Shown here in pieces: positions 1 through 7,178 of a DNA stretch of 10,000 bases. The stretch covers positions 33,918,539 to 33,928,538 of the forward strand of contig NC_091575.1 of NCBI RefSeq assembly GCF_042767895.1. The letters run 5' to 3'. Made by a program: the position numbers and the translations under genes. Under the pieces are notes generated by a model that made no database searches, was not told the DNA's origin, and saw nothing but the letters and a program-made list of their open reading frames with translations. The DNA comes from Penaeus vannamei (taxonomy: Eukaryota; Arthropoda; Malacostraca; Decapoda; Penaeidae). Position 1 is the stretch's first letter. Each line of letters begins with the position of its first letter.

Positions 1-341
1 ATATAAATATTTGGTAAATATGATAACTTACAAAGAAAGAAAACAAAGGAGTTAAAAGTAGCTAAAAAAAAGATATAGTCTAAATCTACAAATATATACA
101 ACCTACATTATAAATCAAACCACAGGCAGTACACACATACCCATCCTGGCAAAAGAAAAGAGAAAATAGAGACACTGTGTTCACATATTGCAAGAGGAAG
201 TTGACGAGGTTGCAAGGCCTGCTCTGCTTCCCATTGCAACCACAAGTTTCCTGCTTTCCTTCTGAACTTTGCCACCAATAACCGGAGGCGTGTGACAAAA
301 AACTACTTAAAATGTTCATGAAATTTCAAGTTTTTTTTTAT
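1..341. other. AT-rich non-repetitive DNA, no gene seen
   Basis: This stretch is AT-rich and mostly non-repetitive, with a more GC-balanced patch at about 180-300. A minus-strand frame of 77 residues spans 86-319, but it has no recognisable domain, no supporting splice signals and ordinary composition for a chance frame. A run of nine T lies at 331-339, directly before the GA tract. The middle patch could be an old transposon remnant, but I recognise no family. Confidence 0.6.
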
Positions 342-342
342 G

Positions 343-433
<91 letters not shown>

Positions 434-522
434 AGAGCGAGAGAGAGAGAGGGGAAGAGAGAGAGAGAGAGAGAGAGGGAAGGAGGGAGGGAGGGAGAGA
501 GGGAGAGAGGGAGAGAGGGAGA

Positions 523-564
<42 letters not shown>

Positions 565-600
565 AGGGAGAGAGAGAGAGAGAGTGAGAGAGAAAGATAG
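342..600 (+). repeat. (GA)n microsatellite with GGGA variants
   Basis: An almost pure purine tract on the plus strand. It is mainly GA dinucleotides, with a GGGA/GGGAGG-rich section at about 475-530. It directly follows a T run, so the flank changes from pyrimidine to purine at 340. Open frames on either strand encode only alternating Arg/Glu (plus) or Ser/Leu (minus), which is what stop-free GA repeats give in any frame. Confidence 0.97.
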
Positions 601-880
601 ATAGATAGATCGATAGAGAGAGAAAGACAGAAGAGTAGAGAAGAGAGGAGAATAGGGGATGAGAAGATATAGACAGATAGAGAGAAAGTGTATAGAAAAA
701 AGAAGAGATACGAAGAGATGATGAATTTATAGAAAGAAGAGAAAATAAAGAGAAAAGAAGAGAACGAGATAAGAAGAGAGAGATAAAGAGAAAGCGAACT
801 AGACCGACAGCTCGATAGATAGGATGAGAAAGAATGCAGAAAGAGTCGAGAAAAAAGGTACACCGTTATCTTAAATGGAA
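601..880 (+). repeat. Degenerate GA/GATA purine-rich tract
   Basis: This continues the GA tract in decayed form. A short GATA block sits at about 596-612, then mixed GAGA, GAAGA and AGAAAG words with rising interruption. It reads as an aged edge of the same microsatellite. The minus-strand serine/leucine-rich frame through here (303-908) follows from its pyrimidine-rich complement and is not a credible gene. Confidence 0.85.
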
Positions 881-1019
881 GACGCTTGACCTCAGGGCAA
901 AAAGACAACCCTTTTCACCTCCAATTATGGCGTCTGATTTCAGGTGAAGGGTTGAAGGGTTGCAGGTAAATGCTCCTTGCCATAGAAGACGATGTTGCAC
1001 TGTCGTTGATATCATTGCT
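881..1019. other. Unique patch with a 12-bp stem-loop
   Basis: A short unique segment between two repeat blocks. The arms at 907-920 and 942-953 are inverted copies: 12 bp pair if a two-T bulge is allowed in the left arm, with a 21-nt loop. The right arm continues into a direct repeat of GAAGGGTT (946-953 and 955-962). CAG/GTAAAT near 964-972 and TTTCAG/GTGAAG near 938-947 resemble splice-site consensus, but no open reading frame supports an exon. Confidence 0.5.
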
Positions 1020-1270
1020 GTTATTATCGTTATTGTTTTAATTCGTTGTTAAATGTCATCATTGTTGCTATTTTTGTTATCATTATCATTATTGTTTTCA
1101 TTATTATCATTATCATTATTGTTATTATTATCGTCATTATCTTTATTATCATTGTATATTCTCTAATTATCATCTTATTTTTTGTTATCACCATTACTGT
1201 GTCATCATTGTTATCATTATCACTTGTTATCATTGCTATTATTACCGTTATTATTTTTTTACTATTAGAT
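1020..1270. repeat. Degenerate ATT/ATC trinucleotide repeat
   Basis: Interrupted runs of ATT, ATC and GTT trinucleotides. Frames on both strands are open here (Ile/Val-rich on plus, Met/Ile/Thr-rich on minus) because the triplets rarely form stops in those frames. The repeat explains both frames. Confidence 0.92.
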
Positions 1271-1279
1271 CAATGTTAA

Positions 1280-1554
1280 AAATATGAACATCATTACCAT
1301 ATAATGATTACTATCTTTATCATTCCTGATATCAATATATCATTATCATCATTAGCACCCTTATGAACATCACCATCATCATTTTATCCATTTAAATCAT
1401 TATCATCATCAATTACCATCATTGATTCTCATCATTATCATTATCATCAATTATCATCACTATCATCATCATCCTCATCATTTATCATTCTCATTCACAT
1501 CATCAATTATCATTAATTCTCATCAGCATCATCCTCATCCTCGTCACTATCATT
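1280..1554. repeat. Degenerate TCATCA/TCATTA repeat
   Basis: A mixture of TCATTATCA, TCATCATC and AATTCTCATC words with no fixed period. It grades into the ordered 28-bp array to its right and contains the same words, so it may be the diverged edge of that array or its source sequence. Confidence 0.85.
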
Positions 1555-1960
1555 AATTCTCATCATCATTATCATTATCATCAATTCTCATCATCATTAT
1601 CATTATTATCAATTCTCATCATCATTATCATTATTATCAATTCTCATCATCATTATCATTATTATCGATTCTCATCATCATTATCATTATCATTTCTCAT
1701 CATTATCATTATTATTAATTCTCATCATCATTATCATTATTATCAATTCTCATCATCATTATCATTATTATCAATTCTCATCATCATTATTGCTATAAGC
1801 AATTCTCACCATCATTATCATTATTATCAATTCTCATCATTATAATTCTCACCATCATTATCATTATTATCAATTCTCATCATCATTATCATTATTATCA
1901 ATTCTCATCGTCATTATCATTATTATCAATTCTCATCATCATTATTGCTATAATCATCAC
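1555..1960. repeat. 28-bp AT-rich minisatellite, about 14 units
   Basis: The unit is TTCTCATCATCATTATC followed by ATTATTATCAA, 28 bp in all. Tracking the TTC anchor gives successive spacings of 28, 28, 28, 25, 25, 28, 28, 28, 28, 15, 28, 28 and 28 bp from 1585 to 1930. The 25-bp units lack one ATC-type triplet and the 15-bp unit is a partial copy. Two units, near 1792 and 1945, share a variant with TTGCTATAA, which suggests that copies exchanged or were duplicated as blocks. Confidence 0.93.
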
Positions 1961-2086
1961 TCATTCGCATCATCATCGTCATCATTCGCAACCCAGACAT
2001 TTTTTTCCTGTTTTACTTCAGTTTGCCGTCGAGCGAACACTAGGAAAAAAAGTCATGACGTCATAGTTTCTGGAATTACCTTTTCA
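1961..2086. other. Unique patch between repeats
   Basis: About 100 bp of non-repetitive sequence with several CpG dinucleotides, a T7 run near 2000 and an A7 run near 2045. It holds the CRE palindrome and adjoins the C-run tract. No exon or open frame of note is seen. A minus-strand ATG near 2005 opens a frame that runs straight into the ATC repeat and stops. Confidence 0.6.
2056..2063. promoter_or_regulatory. TGACGTCA palindrome (CRE-like site)
   Basis: A perfect TGACGTCA octamer, the known binding consensus for CREB/ATF-family bZIP proteins. It sits 23 bp from the C-run tract. No start codon with a splice donor, TATA box or initiator was found nearby, so activity is unproven. The same octamer occurs at 7217-7224 in a more promoter-like setting. 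Confidence 0.4.
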
Positions 2087-2129
2087 CCCCCCCCCTTCCT
2101 CCCCCTCCCCCTCCCCCCTCCCCCCCCTC
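2087..2129 (-). repeat. C-run tract; minus-strand G-quadruplex candidate
   Basis: The C runs are 9 (2087-2095), 5 (2101-2105), 5 (2107-2111), 6 (2113-2118) and 8 (2120-2127). The last four are separated by single T bases. On the minus strand this gives four G runs of 5-8 with 1-nt loops, the geometry known to give very stable parallel quadruplexes; the plus strand could form an i-motif. Confidence 0.88.
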
Positions 2130-2282
2130 GCCAAGAAATGAATATGATCAAATTCACAAGAAAAATCGTGAAAATTTCATAAAATATATGAAATAGGAGA
2201 GGTATAGAAAAGGATAAAAATAAGTTAAAGAAAACGGGAAAAAAGAGACACCGGATAAAAATGATCAATAAATACGATGATG
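2130..2282. other. A-rich unique DNA
   Basis: A-rich sequence with GAAAA-type words and no clear period. A long minus-strand frame (2053-2487) passes through it, but its product is Phe/Ser/Leu-rich low complexity from A-rich and GA/CA repeats. I see no gene. Confidence 0.6.
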
Positions 2283-2492
2283 GATAGATAGAGAGAGAGA
2301 AGAACGAAAAAGAGATGAATAAGGAACGAAATAAAGAAGAACAAACAATCAACAACTCATACACACACACAAATAATAAATAAATGAGATAGATAGATAG
2401 AGAGAACAACGAAAAAGAGATGAATAAGGAACGAAATAAAGAACAACAAACAGTCAACAACTCACACACACACACACAAACAAACAAACATA
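2283..2492 (+). repeat. 105-bp tandem duplication holding nested microsatellites
   Basis: There are two copies at about 2283-2387 and 2388-2492. Each has GATA/GA, then a shared ~50-bp unique core starting ACGAAAAAGAGATGAATAAG, then CAACTCA and a CA run. The core is offset by exactly 105 bp (for example CGAAAA at 2305 and 2410). The microsatellite parts differ between copies: the CA run is longer in copy 2, and copy 2 ends in AAAC repeats where copy 1 has AAAT-type words. Confidence 0.9.
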
Positions 2493-2595
2493 AGCGACAA
2501 AAACAAAAACGTCAAACTTTCAACATCAAGTGCGTCATAAAGGTGTTTCTCTTCTCTTCGTTATACTTTCATTATACCTCTGTCAAACCTTCGTC

Positions 2596-3815
2596 ATGAC
2601 TTCACCATACTTGTATTATACCTCCATCATACCTCCCTCAGACCACTACCTTATCTCCCTCCCTCACACCTCCATCGCATCTCCATCACACTTCCCTCAC
2701 ACCAGCACCACACCTCCCTCACTCCACCACCACACCTCCCTCACTCCACCACCACACCTCCCTCACTCCACCACCACCACACCTCCCTCCCACCCCCCTC
2801 ACTCCACCACCACACCTCCATCCCACCTCCCTCACTCCACCATCCCATCCCCCTCCCACCTCCCTCACACCACCACCATACCTCCCTCACTCCACCACCA
2901 CACCTCCCTCACTCCACCACCACACCTCCCTCACTCCACCACCACACCTCCATCCCACCTCCCTCACTCCACCATCCCACCCCCCTTCCACCTCCCTCAC
3001 TCCACCACCACACCTCCCTCACTCCACCATCCCATCCCCTTCCCACCTCCCTCACTCCACCACCACACCTCCCTCACTCCACCACCACACCTCCATCCCA
3101 CCTCCCTCACTCCACCATCACACCTCCCTCACTCCACCACCACACCCCCCTCCCACCTCCCTCATTCCACCACCACACCTCCCTCACTCCACCACCACAC
3201 CTCCATCCACCTCACCTCCCTCCACCACCACACCTCCCTCACTCCACCACCACACCTCCCTCACTCCACCATCCCACCTCCCTCACACCACCACACCTCC
3301 CTCACTCCACCACCACACCTCCCTCACTCCACCACCACACCTCCCTCACACCTCCCTCCCTCCACCACCACGCCTCCCTCCCTCCACCACCACACCTCCC
3401 TCCCTCCACCACCACGCCTCCCTCACTCCACCACCACACCTCCCTCCCTCCACCACCACGCCTCCCTCCCTCCACCACCACGCCTCCCTCCCTCCACCAC
3501 CAACCCTCCCTCCCTCCACCACCACGCCTCCCTCCCTCCACCACCACACCTCCACCACACCTCCCTCACTCCACCACCACGCCTCCCTCCCTCCACCACC
3601 ACGCCTCCCTCACTCCACCACCACACCCTCCTCCCACCTCCCTCACTTCACCACCACACCTCCCTCACTCCACCACCACACCTCCACCACACCTCCCTCA
3701 CACCACCACCACACCTCCCTCCCTCCACCACCACGCCTCCCTCCCTCCACCACCACGCCTCCCTCCCTCCACCACCACACCTCCCTCCCTCCACCACCAC
3801 ACCTCCCTCACTCCT
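2596..3815. repeat. 22-bp CT-rich minisatellite array
   Basis: The unit is CCTCCCTCACTCC followed by ACCACCACA, 22 bp. Left of about 2700 the array is degenerate; from 2700 it is regular, with CATCCCA and CACCCCC variants. From about 3340 many units carry CCTCCCTCCCTCC and CCACCACG in place of the CTCAC and CACA forms. Because 22 is not a multiple of 3, three units make one 66-bp, 22-residue cycle in translation (Pro/His/Ser/Thr-rich). The 463-codon plus frame at 2530-3921 has GTG at its first codon; its first ATG is at 2596, inside degenerate repeat. It exists because the CT-rich strand makes no stop codon. I do not call it a gene. Confidence 0.93.
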
Positions 3816-3923
3816 CCCCCGGAAATGCTCCACCGAAGGCGAGGTCCCACTTGCATCACGGGATTCCTCGTGTGAGTACAAGCGCGGTCTTACGCAAGGG
3901 GATCCGTTCTATCAAGGTTAGAG
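3816..3923. other. Unique core between opposed G-rich arrays
   Basis: About 108 bp of balanced, CpG-containing, non-repetitive DNA. It divides a pyrimidine-rich array on the left from a purine-rich array on the right. Frames crossing it are open on both strands for short distances only, and no known family was recognised. It could be the original single-copy sequence around which the two arrays grew, or a remnant of an inserted element. Confidence 0.6.
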
Positions 3924-4755
3924 GGAGGTGTGTTATGACGGGGAGGAGGAGGAGGATGAGGAGGATGAGGAGGAGGGGGAGGAGGTAGAGAAGGGGGAGG
4001 GGGAGGTGTGTTATGGCGGTGAGGAGGAGGAGGAGGAGGAGGAGGAGGAGGAGGAGGAGGAGGAGGAGGAGGAAGAGGAGTGGAAGGTGGAGGAGGGGGT
4101 GGTGGAGGAGGAGGGTGAGTGGAAGGTAGAGGAGGAGGAGGAGGAGGTGGTGGAGAAGGGTGGAGGAGGAGGACTTGGAGGAGGAGGGGAGGAGGACGAG
4201 GGTGAGGATGAGTGGAAGGTGAAGGAGGAGGTGGAGAAGGGGGAGGGTGAGGATGAGTGGAAGGTGGAGGAGGAGGATGACTTGGAGGAGGAGGAGGACT
4301 TGGAGGAGGAGGAGGATGACTTGGAGGAGGAGGAGGATGACTTGGAGGAGGAGGAGGAGGAGGGTGAGGAGGTGGGCGAGGGTGAGGAGGACTTGGGGGA
4401 GGAGGAGGAGGAGGAGGAGGACGAGGGTGAGGATGAGTGGAAGGTGGAGGAGGAGGACGAGGAGGAGGAGGAGGAGGAGGAGGAGGAGGAGGACTTGGAG
4501 GAGGAGGAGGAGGACTTGGAGGAGGAGGGGGAGGACGAGGACGAGGGTGAGGATGAGGAGGACTTGGAGGAGGAGGATGAGGAGGATGAGGAGGATGAGG
4601 ATGAGGAGGTGGTGGTGGAGGAGGAGGAGGAGGAGGAAGAGGGGGGAGGATGAGGAGGTGGACTTGGAGGAGGAGGAGGACAAGGGTGAGGATGAGTGGA
4701 AGGTGGAGGAGGAGGTGGTGGAGGAGGTGGAGGAGGATGTGAAGGGGGAGGGTGG
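3924..4755 (+). repeat. GGA/GAG purine array with embedded minisatellite words
   Basis: A G-rich purine array on the plus strand. Within the GGA background are recurring longer words: GATGAGTGGAAGGTG (near 4207, 4252, 4432 and 4691) and GACTTGGAGGAGGAGGAG, which alternates with a GATGACTTGG form at 18-21 bp steps around 4276-4350. Two copies of GGAGGTGTGTTATG lie at 3924 and 4002. The Glu/Asp-rich frame at 3928-4653 begins at GTG and contains no ATG at all; the Arg-rich frame at 4247-4852 also begins at GTG. Neither is a credible protein. Confidence 0.93.
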
Positions 4756-4980
4756 TGATGATGAATGGGTAGAGGTGATGGTGATGGTAATGAAAATGGT
4801 GATAATAATGATGATGACTATTATGATGTTGATGGTGAGGATGAGGAGGTAAAGAGAACGAGGATGAAAAAGGTGATCCTGATGATAATGATGATGATAG
4901 TGATAACGAAGTAGAGAGTGAGGATGGCGAGAAAGGTGATCATGATAATGATGGTGACAGCGAAGGTGATGATGATGCCT
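4756..4980 (+). repeat. GAT/ATG trinucleotide repeat, degenerate
   Basis: Interrupted GATGATG, ATAATGATG and GTGATGG words. It continues from the GGA array, with A and T gradually replacing G. It is open in places on both strands, but only because of triplet periodicity. Confidence 0.88.
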
Positions 4981-5170
4981 CTCCGTTGTTTATTGTTGTA
5001 ATCTGGGAAATTCACAGAGAGAAAGGATGTAATCCACGTGTATTTCCTTCCCAAAAGACACGTAACAATCTAAACCATTATGAACACAAAACCAACATCA
5101 CACACACACACCTCTTCATCATATAATAATCACAATCCAAAACACACTCTAACATCTCTACACGTAACAA
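4981..5170. other. Unique patch, then AC-rich DNA
   Basis: About 80 bp of unique sequence is followed by A/C-rich DNA with a short CA run near 5100-5110. CACGTG lies at 5036-5041 as an isolated E-box palindrome. No gene or structured RNA was recognised. Confidence 0.5.
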
Positions 5171-5398
5171 ACCCGCACTCAAAACAGATAAATAAATGAA
5201 TAAAAAAAAATAGATGAAATAAAAAGAACAAATAAATAAATAAATACACAAACCCACACTCAAAACAGATAAATAAATGAATTAAAAAAAAATAGATGAA
5301 AAAAAAAATAAATACACAAACCCACACTCAAAACAGATAAAAAAAAAACATGAAATAAAAAGAATAAGTAAATAAATAAATACAAACAAAAATACACC
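5171..5398 (+). repeat. A-rich tandem triplication, 68-81 bp period
   Basis: The word CACTCAAAACAGATAAA occurs three times, with AAAACAGA starting at 5181, 5262 and 5330 (offsets 81 and 68 bp). Each is followed by AAATAAATGAAT or a shortened form, an A-run, TAGATGAAA or CATGAAA, and AAAT tetranucleotides. The copies differ mainly in A-run length and AAAT count, as expected from slippage after duplication. Confidence 0.88.
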
Positions 5399-5399
5399 C

Positions 5400-5590
5400 A
5401 AGATCGGATATTAGCGCCTGGGTTCGAAAAGCAGAACCGGGGATGAGATGGCTCAGACACACACGCAAAAATTGCTTGTGTTTGGCAGACCTCGCCCGTG
5501 CTTATACATTATTAACCCTCTCGGTAACTCTAGCAGTCGCTGGTTCAAGTGCAGTTGGTACGCGGCCATACTTGCGAAACAGAGCGTGCA
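5400..5590 (+). other. Possible tRNA-related (SINE-like) fragment
   Basis: TGGCTCAGACA at 5449-5459 resembles the RNA polymerase III A box. GGTTCAAGTGC at 5542-5552 resembles the B box; a second B-box-like word, GGTTCGAAAAG, lies at 5421. Between the boxes CGGTAACTCTAGC also looks tRNA-like. The A-B spacing of about 93 bp is longer than in a tRNA, the T-arm stem does not close and no cloverleaf can be drawn, so this is not a functional tRNA. It may be a decayed tRNA-derived SINE head, followed by a CA-rich tail. Confidence 0.25.
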
Positions 5591-5815
5591 CAGATACACA
5601 CGGACGCACGCACTCGTTCGGACACAGAGATGCACGTACACATATACACACAGATGCAAATGCACATGCACGCGTATAAAAACACATGCACGCGCACAAA
5701 AAAACATATGCACACACGCACGGATACATACACGCATGCACACGTGAGCACACAAACATATAAATAAACGCGTACACACATACGCACACACGCGCTCACA
5801 CACGTGCGCACAGGT
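5591..5815 (+). repeat. Degenerate CA/CG alternating repeat
   Basis: ACACAC is broken by ACGCACG, ATACAC and GCACGC. Purine and pyrimidine alternate over much of the tract, so local Z-DNA formation is plausible. Frames here are Cys/Val (minus) or His/Thr (plus) rich and reflect the dinucleotide only. Confidence 0.85.
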
Positions 5816-5845
5816 AGTATCTCAATTTGCCAACTTGGAGATGGG

Positions 5846-6299
<454 letters not shown>

Positions 6300-6412
6300 G
6301 CCATAAGATTCGCTAATCTTTAACGATCTCTATCCCCGTCCAACATTAACCACAAAAATAGACAAAGCAACAAGCATTTCCCGCCAAAACCACCAGACAA
6401 ACTACCCATTTA
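6300..6412. other. Unique AT-rich patch
   Basis: Non-repetitive A/C-rich sequence between the GA tract and the 20-bp satellite. It includes GATTCGCTAATC at 6307, which recurs at about 6527 in the satellite. The satellite may thus once have extended to here, or arisen from this sequence. No gene seen. Confidence 0.5.
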
Positions 6413-7125
6413 ATCTCTAAAATCCAAATCTAATCCGCGAATCCAGATTAAAACCGCGAATCCTAATCAAGTCCGGGAATCTACATCTAATCCGCGAATC
6501 TAAAAATTATCCGCGAATTCAAATCTGATTCGCTAATCCGAACCGATATACGCGAATTCAAATCAAATCCGCGAATAAAAATTATATCCGCAAATTCACA
6601 TTAAATCCGCGAATTTTAACCGAATCCGTGAATCCAAATCAAATCCCCGAATCTCCACATTTGAAATATAATCCGCGAATATTTCGAATCTCCGAATCCA
6701 AAACCTAATCCTTAAATTCCAAACCCAATCCTGAATCCAAACCCAATCAGTGAATCCAAATCCAATCCGTGAATCCAAAACCTAATCCGTGAATCCAAAA
6801 CCTAATCCTCAAAATCCAAACCTAATCCTGAATCCAAAACCTAATCCGTGAATCCAAAACCTAATCCTCAAAATCCAAACCCAATCCTGAATCCAAAACC
6901 TAATCCTCAAAATCCAAACCCAATCCTGAATCCAAACATAATCCTTGAGTCCAAACCTCATCCTGAATCCAAAACCTAATCCTCAAAATCCAAACCCAAT
7001 CCTGAATCCAAACATAATCCTTGAGTCCAAACCTCATCCTGAATCCAAAACCTAATCCTCAAAATCCAAACCTAATCAGTGAATCCAAAACCTAATGCGC
7101 GAATCCAAACCGAATCTCCGAATCC
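6413..7125 (+). repeat. 20-bp satellite-like array with CpG-to-TpG gradient
   Basis: The basic unit is about 19-20 bp, of the form CTAATCCGCGAATCCAAA. Left copies (about 6430-6680) often have CCGCGAAT; middle copies (about 6640-6850) have CCGTGAAT; right copies (6800-7080) have CCTGAAT or CCTCAAAAT. The last copies (about 7096-7125) have GCGCGAAT and CCGAAT again. Divergence is high at the left and low at the right. A minus-strand frame at 6596-6778 lies wholly within the array and is not a gene. Confidence 0.92.
6899..7050 (+). repeat. 76-bp higher-order unit, two identical copies
   Basis: Segments 6899-6974 and 6975-7050 match at all 76 positions by eye. Each contains four variant 19-bp subunits, including the distinctive CATAATCCTTGAGTCCAAAC. 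The CCTAATCCTC word also starts at 6801, 6860 and 7051, at spacings that are multiples of about 19-20 bp. Identity here against strong divergence further left points to recent local duplication inside an older array. Confidence 0.9.
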
Positions 7126-7147
7126 CCTGCATGCATTCCCAATCAAT

Positions 7148-7156
7148 ACTCACCAG
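7148..7156 (-). other. Candidate splice donor CTG/GTGAGT
   Basis: On the minus strand the sequence reads CTG then GTGAGT, matching the metazoan 5' splice-site consensus at all six intron positions (GTRAGT). The intron would start at 7153 and proceed leftward. It is the only strong donor that directly follows an ATG with promoter-like sequence upstream. Confidence 0.4.
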
Positions 7157-7178
7157 CGTAAGGGACGATCTCAGGCAT
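7154..7178 (-). CDS. Possible first coding exon, 25 nt (partial gene)
   Basis: On the minus strand, ATG at 7178-7176 (purine at -3, context GAAATGC) opens 25 nt that read MPEIVPYA plus the first base of a ninth codon, then meet CTG/GTGAGT. The exon would end in phase 1. It lies 39 bp downstream of a TGACGTCA and 60-95 bp downstream of two CCAAT boxes, in the most CpG-dense unique stretch of the window. I do not recognise the protein, and eight residues are too few to assign one. No second exon was found in the window; the intron would run through the satellite and may end beyond position 1. The start and donor could be coincidental; the combination with the upstream sites raises the case above chance but does not prove it. 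Confidence 0.35.

Noticed and set aside
1555..1960. CRISPR-like regular repeats
   Set aside because: Units abut with no unique spacers, and the host is evidently eukaryotic. It is a minisatellite.
2530..3921. 463-codon plus-strand frame with a signal-peptide-like start and a Pro/His/Thr repeat
   Set aside because: The first codon is GTG; the first ATG (2596) lies after the hydrophobic segment, so the signal peptide would be lost. The rest is a 22-bp repeat whose CT-rich strand makes no stop codon in any frame.
3928..4653. 241-codon Glu/Asp-rich plus-strand frame
   Set aside because: It begins at GTG and contains no methionine codon in frame. It is a GGA/GAG repeat read in one of three open frames.
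3856..4683. 275-codon Leu-rich minus-strand frame suggesting a membrane or leucine-repeat protein
   Set aside because: It is the complement of the GGA array (CTC/CTT/CTC triplets). The composition is pure repeat, with no non-repeat domain.
4247..4852. 201-codon Arg/Trp-rich plus-strand frame resembling a protamine-like basic protein
   Set aside because: It is the same GGA array in another frame, starting at GTG. The basic composition follows from AGG triplets.
5400..5590. A functional tRNA gene
   Set aside because: No acceptor stem or closing T-arm could be drawn and the A-B box spacing is too long; kept only as a weak SINE-like finding.
6596..6778. 60-codon minus-strand frame with Trp/Arg/Phe periodicity
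   Set aside because: It lies wholly in the 20-bp array; periodicity comes from the DNA unit.
6413..7125. Telomere-like array: CCTAA (complement of the arthropod TTAGG repeat) occurs in most units
   Set aside because: Only one pentamer occurs per ~20-bp unit and never in tandem. It is a satellite word, not a telomeric run.
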